From Mesorhizobium sp. LNHC252B00 (GTDB lineage Bacteria; Pseudomonadota; Alphaproteobacteria; Rhizobiales; Rhizobiaceae), in assembly GCF_000502955.1 (NCBI RefSeq), contig NZ_AYWO01000001.1, forward strand, positions 72,022 through 114,053: a stretch of 42,032 bases of DNA, in the 5' to 3' direction. The translations under genes and the position numbers were made by a program. Below are positions 31,523 to 40,679 of the stretch, one piece after another. Positions within the stretch are counted from its first letter, which is position 1; each line of letters opens with the position of its first letter. The notes below the pieces were generated by a model. That model made no database searches. It was not told the DNA's origin and saw only the letters and a list, made by a program, of their open reading frames with translations.

Positions 31523-32359
31523 TTATCGACTGCCCAAGGTCAAATCGATCTCGGTAATGTGCCAGCGGCCGAGATTGGCGGTGTAGAGTTTGTTACCCTT
31601 GAAGGCGATATTGGTGGGATGCGCCAGCGTGGTTGCCGCCGGATCCTCGATCAGCACTTCGAGCCCCCGATCGTTGGACCAGCAATAGATCCGGCTGGGC
31701 TCGTAACACGAGATGAACAGCGATCCGTCCGGAGCGAAGGCTAGGCCATCCGGGACGTTATGCACGCCCTCGATGACGACCTGCTTCGGCCCAGCCTCAC
31801 CGTCGGCAAGGATCGGCACATGGCTGACACACGAGGCATTGCTTTCAACCACATAAATCCCGCTCCCCTCCGGCGCCATGGCCATGCCATTGGCGAAGGA
31901 CATCGCCTCCTGGCACCACAGACGGCCTTCGCCCGTTTCGAGATCGTAGCGGAAGATGCCGGAACGATTGTCCTCGCCGACGCTGTCCGACACATAGAGC
32001 CAGCCCCTCGCCTCGTCGACGATGGGATAATTCGGCACGCGGATGCCGGACGACGCGAAGCGCTCCATGCGCGCTGTCGCGGCATCCCAACGAAAGATCG
32101 CCGCGTGCTTCAGGTCACAGGCGAAGCAGTTCCCCATGCTGTCGAAAGCAATGCCAAGAAGGAAACCGTCCGTGCCGCCCATGCGCTCAACCGAGCCGCC
32201 GTCGGCGGCAAGCCGCAGGAGGTCGCCGGTTTCGGTGCCGCACCAGATCGACCCGTCACGGTGGACGGCCACGCCCTCCGGGTGCGCGACGCGAGGGCTG
32301 GTGAAGATGCCATCGAAGAAGACGCGCGCGGCGGACATATCGAGCAATGGTTTTGCCAT
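31523..32359 (-). CDS. SMP-30/gluconolactonase-like beta-propeller protein
   Basis: The protein is 278 aa, normal for the SMP-30 family. Likely metal ligands are Glu in HPEGVAVHRDG, Asn in RVPNYPIVDEARG and Asp in NVPDGLAFAPDGSLF. Members hydrolyse sugar lactones or related esters. No signal peptide is seen. GAGGAG lies 6 nt before the ATG. It follows the CoA-transferase-like gene by 10 nt and is the last gene of the long minus-strand operon from 41750. It converges with the enolase-superfamily gene (44-nt gap). A lactone intermediate in this operon's pathway is therefore likely. Confidence 0.85.
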   Translation of the reverse strand: MAKPLLDMSAARVFFDGIFTSPRVAHPEGVAVHRDGSIWCGTETGDLLRLAADGGSVERMGGTDGFLLGIAFDSMGNCFACDLKHAAIFRWDAATARMERFASSGIRVPNYPIVDEARGWLYVSDSVGEDNRSGIFRYDLETGEGRLWCQEAMSFANGMAMAPEGSGIYVVESNASCVSHVPILADGEAGPKQVVIEGVHNVPDGLAFAPDGSLFISCYEPSRIYCWSNDRGLEVLIEDPAATTLAHPTNIAFKGNKLYTANLGRWHITEIDLTLGSR

Positions 32360-32369
32360 CGAGCGCTCC

Positions 32370-34157
32370 TCAGCTTGCGATGTGCGATTTCTGTGCGGCG
32401 ATGCAGAGCTCGACCATCGCGCGGTCGGCGGAGAGTATCTCGGCGATCAGCGCGCCGCGCTCCTTGGCGCTGACAAATTCGAGGCGCCGCAGGCCGAGCG
32501 GGTCGATGCGATTGCGCAGAACAGCGAGCGCATCGCTGGAAGGCAGCGGAACCTCCCGGCAATCGGCGTCGAAGGTCACCGCAAACCCGGTGGCGTCGCG
32601 GATCTGCTGCTGCATGACGCCGGGCATGGTCTCGATGACGATCAATTCCCGGGATGTCCGGTCGAGCCGAAAGACGCAGAGATCGGTGAACACCAGCGCC
32701 TGGCCGGTGCGATAGCCCATCGGCTCTCGCTCCTCCGGTGTCAGCAGCCCGCGGGCGGAACTCACGATCTCCACCTCATCCACCAGCGACTGGACCGAAT
32801 GCCGAGGAATGTAGAGCAAATAGTCGCGGTGCATGTTGGCGACATCGGCCATGCCGCCTTGCCCTGGCAACCGTATCAGGCCGCCGCTCGGTTTGCGCAG
32901 CGCGATGGTGTTGACGCGGCCGCGTCGGTCGACCTGCGCCGCGCCAACGATCTCATGCGTCACCGCACCTGCCTGATAGTAAGTCGAGTAAGTGTCGTCG
33001 CCGCCGGCATGCGTCACCGCCGTCTCGCAATCAAGGCTTTCGATCAGCGACAGGATCATCGGGCTCGGCGCTATGTCGAGATGGCCGCAGCTCATCGTCG
33101 CGATGATCATGTCGGGCGCATGCGTCGCCTTGGCCAACCGGTAGGCGACGTTGGCCAGCGGCGAGACAGCGCCGGCGCTGGCAAAACTCTCATTGTCGAG
33201 TTCGGCGGCGATGCGGGCGGCAATGATCTCGTCGATGGATGCTTTCTCCGCATCATGAGCGAGCGCCGGCATTGCGAGGGCCGTTTTGGCGCGAACCTTC
33301 GCAGCCCTTTGCAGCGGCTTCGGCACGCCATCGGAGGGCAGCCGCAGACTGTCCGCCAAGGGCGTTTCCCGGGCCGCCAATGCCTGCGACAGTGCCTGAT
33401 AATCGGTGACATAGAATGGCAGGCACGAGGCCGGCCAGGCACCGCCCGGCATAAGCGCTATGGCCGAAACCTGGTTGCGGGTCAACACGCTCTGGCGCCC
33501 GTCTTGCCGCAGCGCCCCGACCGGGACGATTTCCTCGACCGTGACCAGCACCTTGCGCGCCGCGCCCGCCATCGCGAAGTCCAATGCGCGCGGGCCGATG
33601 ACCTGAACATTGCCGTTTTCATCCGCCCGCTGTGCGTGGACGACAAACGCATCGAGCCTCAGCGGCGGGATAAATCCCATATCTGTTCCGGCAATCGGAT
33701 CGGGCATGGCGCTCGCACCCGGCAAACGCGACAGCATGTCCGACCCTTCCGGAAGCTGGAACGGCATGGACGGCAGATTCTGCTGTGCCGCCCGCAGCGC
33801 CTGGATCATGGCCAGAGCCGTCCAATCGCGAACCGGTATCGCCTCGCTTTCGGCGGCGGCACGGAATCTTGGTGGCAGGCCGAAAATATCGAGGCTGGAA
33901 AAGCAGAGGTCGATTTCCGCCGCCGCACCCGCTTCGAGCAGCAGTTCGAGCGGCAAGCCGCCGGCCCAGCAGACGTAACGCAAATCCTTGACGCCCGACT
34001 GGGCTATCGCGCGCAGCAATGCAATCGGCAACCGAGCGAAATGGTGACCGCCGACGCCAAGCGAGTCGCCTTGTCGGACCATCGCGGCCAGCCCTTCGAT
34101 ATCAGTGAAGCGCGGCCGGTTCGACTTGACCAGGGACATTGCGGCACGATCATTCAC
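32370..34157 (-). CDS. Fused class I CoA-transferase-like protein (GctA-GctB / IpdAB-like)
   Basis: The protein is about 595 aa and joins two domains that are usually separate subunits. The first (about 1-300) resembles GctA, with LGVGGHHFARLPIALLRAI and DIFGLPPRFRAAAE. The second (about 320-595) resembles GctB, with THAPDMIIAT, GAAQVDRRGRVNT and RLPGQGGMADVAN. In active class I transferases a glutamate in an E-x-G type motif forms the CoA thioester; here the matching stretch reads MSCGHLD (Ser about 356), so that Glu seems absent, as in the IpdAB hydrolases. A GTG start at 34157 overlaps the stop of the small upstream ORF as GTGA; the ATG at 34139 is an alternative. It may be a transferase or a ring/C-C hydrolase on a CoA ester. 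Confidence 0.8.
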   Translation of the reverse strand: MNDRAAMSLVKSNRPRFTDIEGLAAMVRQGDSLGVGGHHFARLPIALLRAIAQSGVKDLRYVCWAGGLPLELLLEAGAAAEIDLCFSSLDIFGLPPRFRAAAESEAIPVRDWTALAMIQALRAAQQNLPSMPFQLPEGSDMLSRLPGASAMPDPIAGTDMGFIPPLRLDAFVVHAQRADENGNVQVIGPRALDFAMAGAARKVLVTVEEIVPVGALRQDGRQSVLTRNQVSAIALMPGGAWPASCLPFYVTDYQALSQALAARETPLADSLRLPSDGVPKPLQRAAKVRAKTALAMPALAHDAEKASIDEIIAARIAAELDNESFASAGAVSPLANVAYRLAKATHAPDMIIATMSCGHLDIAPSPMILSLIESLDCETAVTHAGGDDTYSTYYQAGAVTHEIVGAAQVDRRGRVNTIALRKPSGGLIRLPGQGGMADVANMHRDYLLYIPRHSVQSLVDEVEIVSSARGLLTPEEREPMGYRTGQALVFTDLCVFRLDRTSRELIVIETMPGVMQQQIRDATGFAVTFDADCREVPLPSSDALAVLRNRIDPLGLRRLEFVSAKERGALIAEILSADRAMVELCIAAQKSHIAS

Positions 34158-34306
34158 AGCGCGGACGCCTCGATGCGGTAGCGGGTCACAAACGGCTTTT
34201 CGGTTGAGAATTCCAGCGCCGTCGCAACGCCGGATTGGGCCATGGGATTGCCGGCCAGCGCAAGCATCGTGCCTAGCCGCTGGACGGTCAGCGCGCAGGT
34301 CTTCAC
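34154..34306 (-). CDS. Small ORF, 50 codons, unknown, coupled to both neighbours
   Basis: A GTG start at 34306 overlaps the crotonase stop (GTGA, 34303-34306), and its TGA overlaps the next gene's GTG (GTGA, 34154-34157). The product would begin VKTCALTVQRLGTMLALAG and end TRYRIEASAL. I do not recognise it. The two matching overlaps fit a real gene filling the gap exactly. It could also be the remnant C-terminus of a larger protein. No membrane segment or Cys motif is evident. Confidence 0.45.
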   Translation of the reverse strand: MKTCALTVQRLGTMLALAGNPMAQSGVATALEFSTEKPFVTRYRIEASAL

Positions 34307-35085
34307 GGCCCAGCCTTCTTTGTAGTGCTCCTGTCGGCGAACTCCTTGACCCGCTGCTGGCCGATCTCGCTGCGATAGAGGTCGCCCAATATGCCGCGCT
34401 CCATGGCGAGGCCTGAGGCCAGGTCGCCCGAAACGGCATGCAACGTCAGCGCCTTCAACCCTTCGATCGCGGCGGCTGGCTCGGCGGCAATTATCTCAGC
34501 CAATTCCAGCGCGCGCGGCATCAGCCTGTCGACATCGACGACCTCGTTGACAAGGCCGGCAGCGACGAATTCAGAGGCCGGTACGATGGCGCCGGTCATC
34601 AGCAGAAGGTTGGCACGGTTGCGGCCGAGCTTGGCGACGCTACGTTGCGTGCCGCCGCCGCCGGGAACCAGCCCGAGCTTAATCTCCGGCAGACCGAGCT
34701 TCGCGAACTGGTTGGCGATCACGATGTCGCAGCACAGCACCAGTTCCATGCCGCCGCCGAGGGCAAAGCCGTTGACCGCCGCGATCACCGGTTTGCGGTT
34801 GTTCTCGATCGCCGCGTACATGCGCATGCCGGCAGCCTGGAACGTGTCGAACTCGGCGGCGGTCTGCGCGGCGTATTCCTTGATATCGGCGCCGGCCATG
34901 AAGCCGCGACCTTCGCCGGTCACCACGATCGCTCCCACGCCCGCATCGCTGGACAGCGCCTCGAACGCGTCGGTGATCTCACCTTGCATGATCCGATTCA
35001 TGGCGTTGAGCTGGTCGGCGCGGCGGAAGGTGACGACCGCGACACAGCCAGAAATTTCGACCGTGAGTGTCCGGTAGAAGCGCAT
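34303..35085 (-). CDS. Enoyl-CoA hydratase/isomerase (crotonase) family protein
   Basis: The protein is 260 aa, the standard crotonase length. The oxyanion-hole segments are GRGFMAGADIKEY (about 59-71) and NGFALGGGMEL (about 105-115). Both catalytic glutamates of hydratases are present: about 114 (GGGMEL) and about 134 (LPEIKLGLVPGGGG). So it probably hydrates or dehydrates an enoyl-CoA. It begins 2 nt after the CaiB-type gene and follows it in the operon, as in carnitine-type CaiB/CaiD pairs. The CoA ester is unknown. Confidence 0.9.
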   Translation of the reverse strand: MRFYRTLTVEISGCVAVVTFRRADQLNAMNRIMQGEITDAFEALSSDAGVGAIVVTGEGRGFMAGADIKEYAAQTAAEFDTFQAAGMRMYAAIENNRKPVIAAVNGFALGGGMELVLCCDIVIANQFAKLGLPEIKLGLVPGGGGTQRSVAKLGRNRANLLLMTGAIVPASEFVAAGLVNEVVDVDRLMPRALELAEIIAAEPAAAIEGLKALTLHAVSGDLASGLAMERGILGDLYRSEIGQQRVKEFADRSTTKKAGP

Positions 35086-35087
35086 CG

Positions 35088-36293
35088 TCAGGCCGCGTCC
35101 ACGGTCATGTCGCCGGACGCCTCCAGTGCTGCGATTTCCTCGTTGGAAAGGCCGAACTCGGCCAGGATCTCGCGGCCATGCTGGCCGACCAGTGGCGCCG
35201 GCCGCTCGATGGTCGCGGGCGTCTCGCTCATCTTGACCGCGGGTGCCACCACCCGCACCTTGCCGCCGCGCGGATGATCATAGCTGGTGATCATGCCCAT
35301 ATGCTTGACCTGCGGGTCTTCGGCCGCGCGGCGGATATCCTTCACCTCGGCGCACCAGACGTCTACCGCCAGCAGCCGTGCCAGCAGATCCTGCGTGGCG
35401 AATTTCTTCGTCTCCGCATTGACCTTCTCGAACACCTCGTCGCGCTTGTCGAACAAGGTCTTGAGGTCGTCATAGACGGCAAGCTGCGGCGCCTCCAGCA
35501 CCTCGTACAGCGTCTTGAACGGGCTCATAGCGATCGAAATGTAGCCGCCGTCCTTCGCCTCGTAGATGCCGAACGGCGCCTGCATGCCGGGATGGCCGAT
35601 GCCGGAATTGGGCCGGACAAAGTCCTCGCCGAGGTTGAGCACGGCGACATATTCCTGATTGAGATGCGCCAGCAGGCCGGCCAGCAGATTGACCTCGATC
35701 CTCTGACCTCTGCCGGTCTTCTCGCGATAGTAAAGCGCCGACAGGATGCCGTAGACCATGTTCATGGCGCCGATCTGGTCGGCGAGCCCGGCGCCGGCCG
35801 GGACCGGCGCCTGGTCGCCGCGGCCGGTGTTGGCAATCAACCCGGCTAGCCCCTGGATCAGCATGTCCTGGCCGGGGCGCTCGACATAGGGTCCTTCCTC
35901 GCCATAGCCTGAACCCGAACAATAGATGATGCGCGGGTTGACAGCCCTAAAGTCCTCATAGCCATAGCCGAGCTTGGCCAGCACGCCGGGGCGGAAATTC
36001 TGCACCACCACGTCGGCGGTCTTGGCCATCTCCATGAGGATGGCGTGCACCTTGCGGCTCTTCAGGTTGAGCGCGATCGAGCGCTTGTTGCGGTTCCAGG
36101 CGAGGAAATTCGGGCTCTCGGAGCCGCCCACCCATTTGGCGAAGAAGGTCATGCCACGGAACATGTCGCCGGCGCCGGCACGCTCGACCTTGACGACGTC
36201 GGCGCCCATGTCGCCGAGCAGCTGTGTGGCGAACGGCCCCTGCAGCAAATGGCTGAAATCGAGGATGCGGACGCCTTCGAGGGCCTTGTTCAT
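35088..36293 (-). CDS. CaiB/BaiF-type (class III) CoA-transferase
   Basis: The protein is 401 aa, normal for the family. It opens with LEGVRILDFSHLLQGPFATQ and has GADVVKVERAGAGD, the CoA-binding start, then the catalytic Asp about 143 in RPGQDMLIQGLAGL. It moves CoA from a donor ester onto a carboxylic acid without ATP. Its place between an SDR gene (21-nt gap) and a crotonase gene (2-nt gap) suggests that it activates an acid that the crotonase then acts on. Carnitine-like, oxalate-like and hydroxy-acid substrates are all possible. Confidence 0.9.
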   Translation of the reverse strand: MNKALEGVRILDFSHLLQGPFATQLLGDMGADVVKVERAGAGDMFRGMTFFAKWVGGSESPNFLAWNRNKRSIALNLKSRKVHAILMEMAKTADVVVQNFRPGVLAKLGYGYEDFRAVNPRIIYCSGSGYGEEGPYVERPGQDMLIQGLAGLIANTGRGDQAPVPAGAGLADQIGAMNMVYGILSALYYREKTGRGQRIEVNLLAGLLAHLNQEYVAVLNLGEDFVRPNSGIGHPGMQAPFGIYEAKDGGYISIAMSPFKTLYEVLEAPQLAVYDDLKTLFDKRDEVFEKVNAETKKFATQDLLARLLAVDVWCAEVKDIRRAAEDPQVKHMGMITSYDHPRGGKVRVVAPAVKMSETPATIERPAPLVGQHGREILAEFGLSNEEIAALEASGDMTVDAA

Positions 36294-36314
36294 TTCAAAT
36301 CTCGTTTCGTGTTT

Positions 36315-37100
36315 TCAAAGCAGTTCGGGAACATAGCGCGGTGCGGCGGTCAGTCCGCCATCCACACGCAAATCGGTGCCGGTGGTGAAGCCCGCGGCAT
36401 CGGAGGCGAGATAGACGGCGGCTTCGGCCACTTCGGAAGGTTCGCCTATGCGGCCGAGCGGATGCATCTTGACCCAAGCCTTGGCCAAGTTGCCGCCGAT
36501 CTCCTTGATCAGTCTGTCGTTCATCGGCGTGTTGATGGTGCCCGGCGAGATCGAATTGACGCGGATGTTCACGGGGCCGAACTCGACTGCCATTTGGCGC
36601 GTCATCGCCATCACCGCGCCCTTGGCACCGGCATAGGCGGTCCAGCCATCAAGCCCGATGTGCCCCTGTGCGGAGGCCATGTTGATGATCGAGCCGGACT
36701 TCTGCGCGATCATGTGCGGCAGCGCGTATTTGCAGCCGTGAAACACGCTGGTCAGGTTGACCGCGATCAGCCGGTGCCACTGCTCATCGGTCATCTCGTG
36801 CACCGGCATGCCGCCAATGGCGATGGCGGCATTGTTGACCAGGATGTCGAGGTGCCCGGTCTTCTTGACGGCGCTGTCGATGAGGCCGGCAATGTCGGCC
36901 CCTTGAGAGACGTCGCAATGCACGTAATCGGCCTGACGGCCGGCGGCGCGAAGTGCGGTCGCGAATTCCTCGCCCGCGCCGTCGGCTATGTCGCCGAGGA
37001 AAACATGCGCGCCTTCGCGCGCCATCGCTTCAGCGATCGCGTGCCCGATGCCGTCGGCAGCACCGGTGATGACGGCGGTTTTCCCTTCGAGACGGGCCAT
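36315..37100 (-). CDS. SDR-family oxidoreductase, probably NAD-dependent
   Basis: The protein is 261 aa, a classical short-chain dehydrogenase. Cofactor motif TGAADGIG (about 12-19), an Asp after the second strand (about 37, FLGDIADG) that favours NAD, NNAA (about 89-92), and the Ser 143 - Tyr 156 - Lys 160 catalytic set (MASAQG, YAGAK). The ATG at 37100 has GGAGG 5 nt upstream; an ATG four codons earlier overlaps that site. It follows the permease gene by one base. It likely oxidises an alcohol or lactol early in the operon's pathway. Confidence 0.9.
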   Translation of the reverse strand: MARLEGKTAVITGAADGIGHAIAEAMAREGAHVFLGDIADGAGEEFATALRAAGRQADYVHCDVSQGADIAGLIDSAVKKTGHLDILVNNAAIAIGGMPVHEMTDEQWHRLIAVNLTSVFHGCKYALPHMIAQKSGSIINMASAQGHIGLDGWTAYAGAKGAVMAMTRQMAVEFGPVNIRVNSISPGTINTPMNDRLIKEIGGNLAKAWVKMHPLGRIGEPSEVAEAAVYLASDAAGFTTGTDLRVDGGLTAAPRYVPELL

Positions 37101-37101
37101 G

Positions 37102-38097
37102 TCAGCCTCCATTCGCGCGCCGGCGTTTCGCCTCGTCGAAGGCGACCGCGGCGATGATGATCATGCCGGTGATGACCAGCTGCCATTCGGTCGGCAGGCC
37201 GAGCCCGCGCAGGCCGTTGGACAGGAACTGCAGGATCAGCACGCCCAGCGCCATGCCGGTCAGGCTGCCGATGCCGCCGGCAAGGCTGACCCCACCGAGC
37301 ACTGTCGCGGCAACGACCTGGAATTCGAAATTGAGCCCCGCCGTATGCTGCGCCGAGCCGACGCGCGCGGCGAGAATAATGCCCGCGACCGTCGCCAGCA
37401 GTGAGCTGATGATGAAGCAGATGAACTTGACGCGCCGCACATCATAGCCAGCCAGCCGCGCCACTTCCTGATTGCCGCCGACGGCATAGATCTGCCGCCC
37501 GAACGGCCGATGCTGCATCATGTAGGCGAAGGCGCCGAGCAGGACGATGGCGATGACAGCCGAATAGGGGATGGTGTTGAACAGGCGGCCATCCGACAGA
37601 GCGATAAAGCTGTCGAGGCTGGCATCGTCCGGGATGGCGCGCTGGCCGGTATAAAGATAGACACCGCCGCGCATGATGAACATCGTGCCCAAAGTCACGA
37701 TCAGCGAGTTGATGCCGGCATAAGCGGTGAGATAGCCGTTCACCACGCCGATGATCAGGCCGAACAGCAGCGCGCCACCGATGCCGAGCCACAGCGAGTT
37801 GGTGTCGTTCATGATGATGATCAGCGGCAGGGCAATGGTCGCGACCAGCGAGCCGATCGAGATGTCGACCTCGCCGGAAATGAACACGATGGCACAGCCA
37901 ATGCCGGCGATCAGCGGCAGCGACGCCTGGCCAAGCACGTTGGTCAAATTGCGCACGGAGAAGAAATTCTCGACCGTGAAGGAAAAGAACGCCAGAACCA
38001 GGATAAGGCAGACAAGCAGTGCCAGTTCCTGTCGGGCAACGAGACGCACCAGCATGGATGGTTGGGCCTTTGCGGGGGCCGTGGCTGCAAAGCTCAT
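37102..38097 (-). CDS. ABC importer permease, RbsC type (second of two)
   Basis: The protein is 331 aa with about eight to ten hydrophobic segments. The family motif FISGEVDISIGSLVATIALP is clear, and VKFICFIISSLLATVAG follows later. It is paralogous to the permease at 39665-40648, and only one ATPase gene lies between them, so the channel is probably a heterodimer. It is followed by the SDR gene with a one-base gap, tying transport to metabolism. Confidence 0.9.
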   Translation of the reverse strand: MSFAATAPAKAQPSMLVRLVARQELALLVCLILVLAFFSFTVENFFSVRNLTNVLGQASLPLIAGIGCAIVFISGEVDISIGSLVATIALPLIIIMNDTNSLWLGIGGALLFGLIIGVVNGYLTAYAGINSLIVTLGTMFIMRGGVYLYTGQRAIPDDASLDSFIALSDGRLFNTIPYSAVIAIVLLGAFAYMMQHRPFGRQIYAVGGNQEVARLAGYDVRRVKFICFIISSLLATVAGIILAARVGSAQHTAGLNFEFQVVAATVLGGVSLAGGIGSLTGMALGVLILQFLSNGLRGLGLPTEWQLVITGMIIIAAVAFDEAKRRRANGG

Positions 38098-38142
38098 CGC
38101 GTGCTCCCTTCGAGGTGGGGCTGATCGCTTGATGTCGTCATC

Positions 38143-39675
38143 TTACCCGATCGCCGCATTGAGGATCTTCTCCTGTGTGGCTTCCTCGCGCGACATGATC
38201 ACGGTCAGGCGGCCTTCGCACATCACCGCGATCCGATCCGCAAGTCCGAGCAGCTCCGGCATCTCGGACGTCATCATGACCACCGCCAGGCCTTCGCCGG
38301 CGAGCCGGTCGATCAGCGCGAAGATTTCCGACTTGGCACCGACATCGATGCCGCGCGTCGGCTCGTCGACGACGATCACTTTCAGGCCCCGCATCAGCCA
38401 ACGCGCGATCAGCACTTTCTGCTGATTGCCGCCCGACAGGTTCTTCACCTGCTGGAACAGGCTGGGCGTCTTGATGCGGAAACGGTCGACATAGTCCTGC
38501 ACCGCCTTGTGTTCCTTCGCCTTGTCGACGAACCCCAGGCGGGCGAAAGCACCGAGCGAGGCCAGGCTTGCATTCTGGTAGACAGGCAGTTCGCCCATCA
38601 GCCCTTCGCTCTTGCGGTCCTCGGTGAGCAGGCCGATGCCGAGCTTGACGCCGGTGCGCGTATCGTGCGGCACGAGCCGGCTGCCGTCGACGGTGATCGT
38701 ACCCGCGGTGATCGGGTCATAGCCGACGATCGCCTTGGCGAGTTCGGTGCGGCCCGCGCCCATCAAGCCGAAGAAGCCGAGCACCTCGCCGGCTCGCGCC
38801 TCGAAGGAGACGTCGGACAGCTTCTTCGCCGTGCTGAGGTTCTCCACCGACAAGGCAACCCTGCTGCCGGCCGGGCCACGCTGGCGGGGAAACAGATTGT
38901 CGATGCGCCGACCGATCATGTCCTGGATCAGCGTGTCGTTGGTGTGCTCGCCGATCGGCCTGGTCGAGATGTGGCGCCCATCACGCAGCACGGTCACCGT
39001 GTCGGCGATCTCGAAAACCTCGTCGAGCTTGTGGCTGACATAGACCACCGCGATGCCAAGGCTGGCCAGCCGGCGGATGACTGTGAACAGTAGCGAAACC
39101 TCGTTCGGCGTCAGCGAGGACGTCGGTTCGTCCATCACCACGACGCGGGCTTCATGGGCGAGCGCACGCGCGATCTCGACCATCTGCTGCTGGCTGACCG
39201 GCAGCGATCCCGTGCGTGCCGCCGGATCGACGTTGAAGCCGATGCGGTTGAACAGTGCGGCGGAATCGGCGCGAATCTTCTTCCAGTCGATCGAGCCGGC
39301 TCTGCCGGTCGGATAGCCTTCCAGGAAGATGTTCTCGGCAACGGTGAATTCGGAGATCAGCGCGATCTCCTGAAACACGACCTTGATGCCTTCCTTCAAG
39401 CTGTCGCGCGGCGACTTGATGTCGACCTCGTGCCCGCGCATGCGGATGGTGCCGGCATCCTTGCCGTAGACACCAGCCATGATCTTGATCAGCGTCGACT
39501 TGCCGGCGCCGTTCTCGCCCATCAAGGCATGGATCTTGCCGGGCTCCAGGCTGAAGTCGACATTGTCGAGCGCCACGACGCCGGGGAAGCGCTTGTCGAT
39601 GCCGCGCAGTTCGAGCGCCGGCACACTGGTGTCGATGGCCCCGCCTTCGCCAGGGTGAAGGAAATCAACGGACAT
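38143..39675 (-). CDS. ABC importer ATPase with two nucleotide-binding domains (RbsA/MglA type)
   Basis: The protein is 510 aa. The first domain has Walker A GENGAGKST and Walker B VVVMDEPTSSL. The second has the degenerate GLMGAGRTE loop, signature LSGGNQQK and VIVVDEPTRGID. It is the same type as EryE but a different sequence. Its start overlaps the end of the upstream permease gene by 11 nt; the second permease follows 45 nt after its stop. It drives the importer of this operon. Confidence 0.92.
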   Translation of the reverse strand: MSVDFLHPGEGGAIDTSVPALELRGIDKRFPGVVALDNVDFSLEPGKIHALMGENGAGKSTLIKIMAGVYGKDAGTIRMRGHEVDIKSPRDSLKEGIKVVFQEIALISEFTVAENIFLEGYPTGRAGSIDWKKIRADSAALFNRIGFNVDPAARTGSLPVSQQQMVEIARALAHEARVVVMDEPTSSLTPNEVSLLFTVIRRLASLGIAVVYVSHKLDEVFEIADTVTVLRDGRHISTRPIGEHTNDTLIQDMIGRRIDNLFPRQRGPAGSRVALSVENLSTAKKLSDVSFEARAGEVLGFFGLMGAGRTELAKAIVGYDPITAGTITVDGSRLVPHDTRTGVKLGIGLLTEDRKSEGLMGELPVYQNASLASLGAFARLGFVDKAKEHKAVQDYVDRFRIKTPSLFQQVKNLSGGNQQKVLIARWLMRGLKVIVVDEPTRGIDVGAKSEIFALIDRLAGEGLAVVMMTSEMPELLGLADRIAVMCEGRLTVIMSREEATQEKILNAAIG

Positions 39676-40648
39676 TGGCTTTGTTCCGGATGATGTCGAG
39701 ATAGGTTGCGAGGATGATGACGACGCCCGGCACCACCATCTGCAGGTCCTGGTTCCAGCCGAGAATGATGATGCCGTTGTCGATCACCTTCAGCACCAGC
39801 ACGCCGAGCAAGGTGCCGAACAGCGATCCACGGCCGCCGAGCAGGCTGGTGCCGCCCAGGATGACGGCAGCAATGACCGTCAGTTCGAAGCCTCGGCCGG
39901 CGGTCGGCTGGCCGGCATTCATCAGCGACGACAGGATCATGCCGGCAACGCCGACGCAGAGCCCGGTGAGGACGAAGGCAAACAGCTTGAGGCGCTCGGA
40001 CCGAAGGCCGGACAGGCGCACCGCCTTTTCATTGGCGCCAACCGCATAGAGGTAGCGGCCGAGCGTGGTGAAACGCAGCGTCACATAGGCGACCACGAAG
40101 ATCAGCGCCGCCAGAATGACGGGGACCGGCACCGCGCCGACATAGCCGGCGCCGAGATCGGTGAAGCTCGCGAGCTGGTTGTGGTTCTGCACCGCCTCGC
40201 GCGTGAACAGATAGACGCCGCCTTGCAGCATCATCATCGTGCCGATGGTGGCGATCAGCGAGTTGACCCGGAGCCTGGTGACGACCAGCCCATTGAACAG
40301 GCCGACCCCGCCGGCAAAGGCAAGGGCCGCCAGCAAGCCGAGCGTGAGGCTATGGGTAGAATTGAGCACCGCCATGCCGATGCAGCCGACGAAGGCGAGT
40401 GACGCGCCGACCGACAGATCGACCTCGGCGGTGATGATGAGCATGGTCATGCCCGAGGCAACGATCAGCACCAGCGCGCATTGGCGCAGAATGGCGATGA
40501 TGTTGGCCTCCGAATAGAATTGCGGCGCCGCGATCGAGATGGCGATGCACAGCACCGCCAGGATGACACCCAGCACAAGCTGGCTGCTGCCCAGCAGCTG
40601 TCCGCCGACAAAGCGCTTCGGCGCGGAGGCGTGTGTAAGCTCGCTCAT
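39665..40648 (-). CDS. ABC importer permease, RbsC type (first of two)
   Basis: The protein is 327 aa, highly hydrophobic. It carries the signature LIITAEVDLSVGASLAFVGC and a loop TTLGRYLYAVGANEKAVRL. It lies after the binding-protein gene (70-nt gap with a hairpin) and overlaps the ATPase start by 11 nt. Together with the permease at 37102 it likely forms a two-subunit channel. Inner membrane. Confidence 0.9.
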   Translation of the reverse strand: MSELTHASAPKRFVGGQLLGSSQLVLGVILAVLCIAISIAAPQFYSEANIIAILRQCALVLIVASGMTMLIITAEVDLSVGASLAFVGCIGMAVLNSTHSLTLGLLAALAFAGGVGLFNGLVVTRLRVNSLIATIGTMMMLQGGVYLFTREAVQNHNQLASFTDLGAGYVGAVPVPVILAALIFVVAYVTLRFTTLGRYLYAVGANEKAVRLSGLRSERLKLFAFVLTGLCVGVAGMILSSLMNAGQPTAGRGFELTVIAAVILGGTSLLGGRGSLFGTLLGVLVLKVIDNGIIILGWNQDLQMVVPGVVIILATYLDIIRNKANVR

Positions 40649-40679
40649 CTCAATCCATTCGGGCCGCTATGGTTCAGGC

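Noticed and set aside
32043..34181. A 712-codon open frame on the plus strand
   Set aside because: It is antisense to the SMP-30 and CoA-transferase-like genes, which have clear family motifs. Its translation is Arg/Gln/His-rich with no domain, as expected for the reverse of GC-rich genes.
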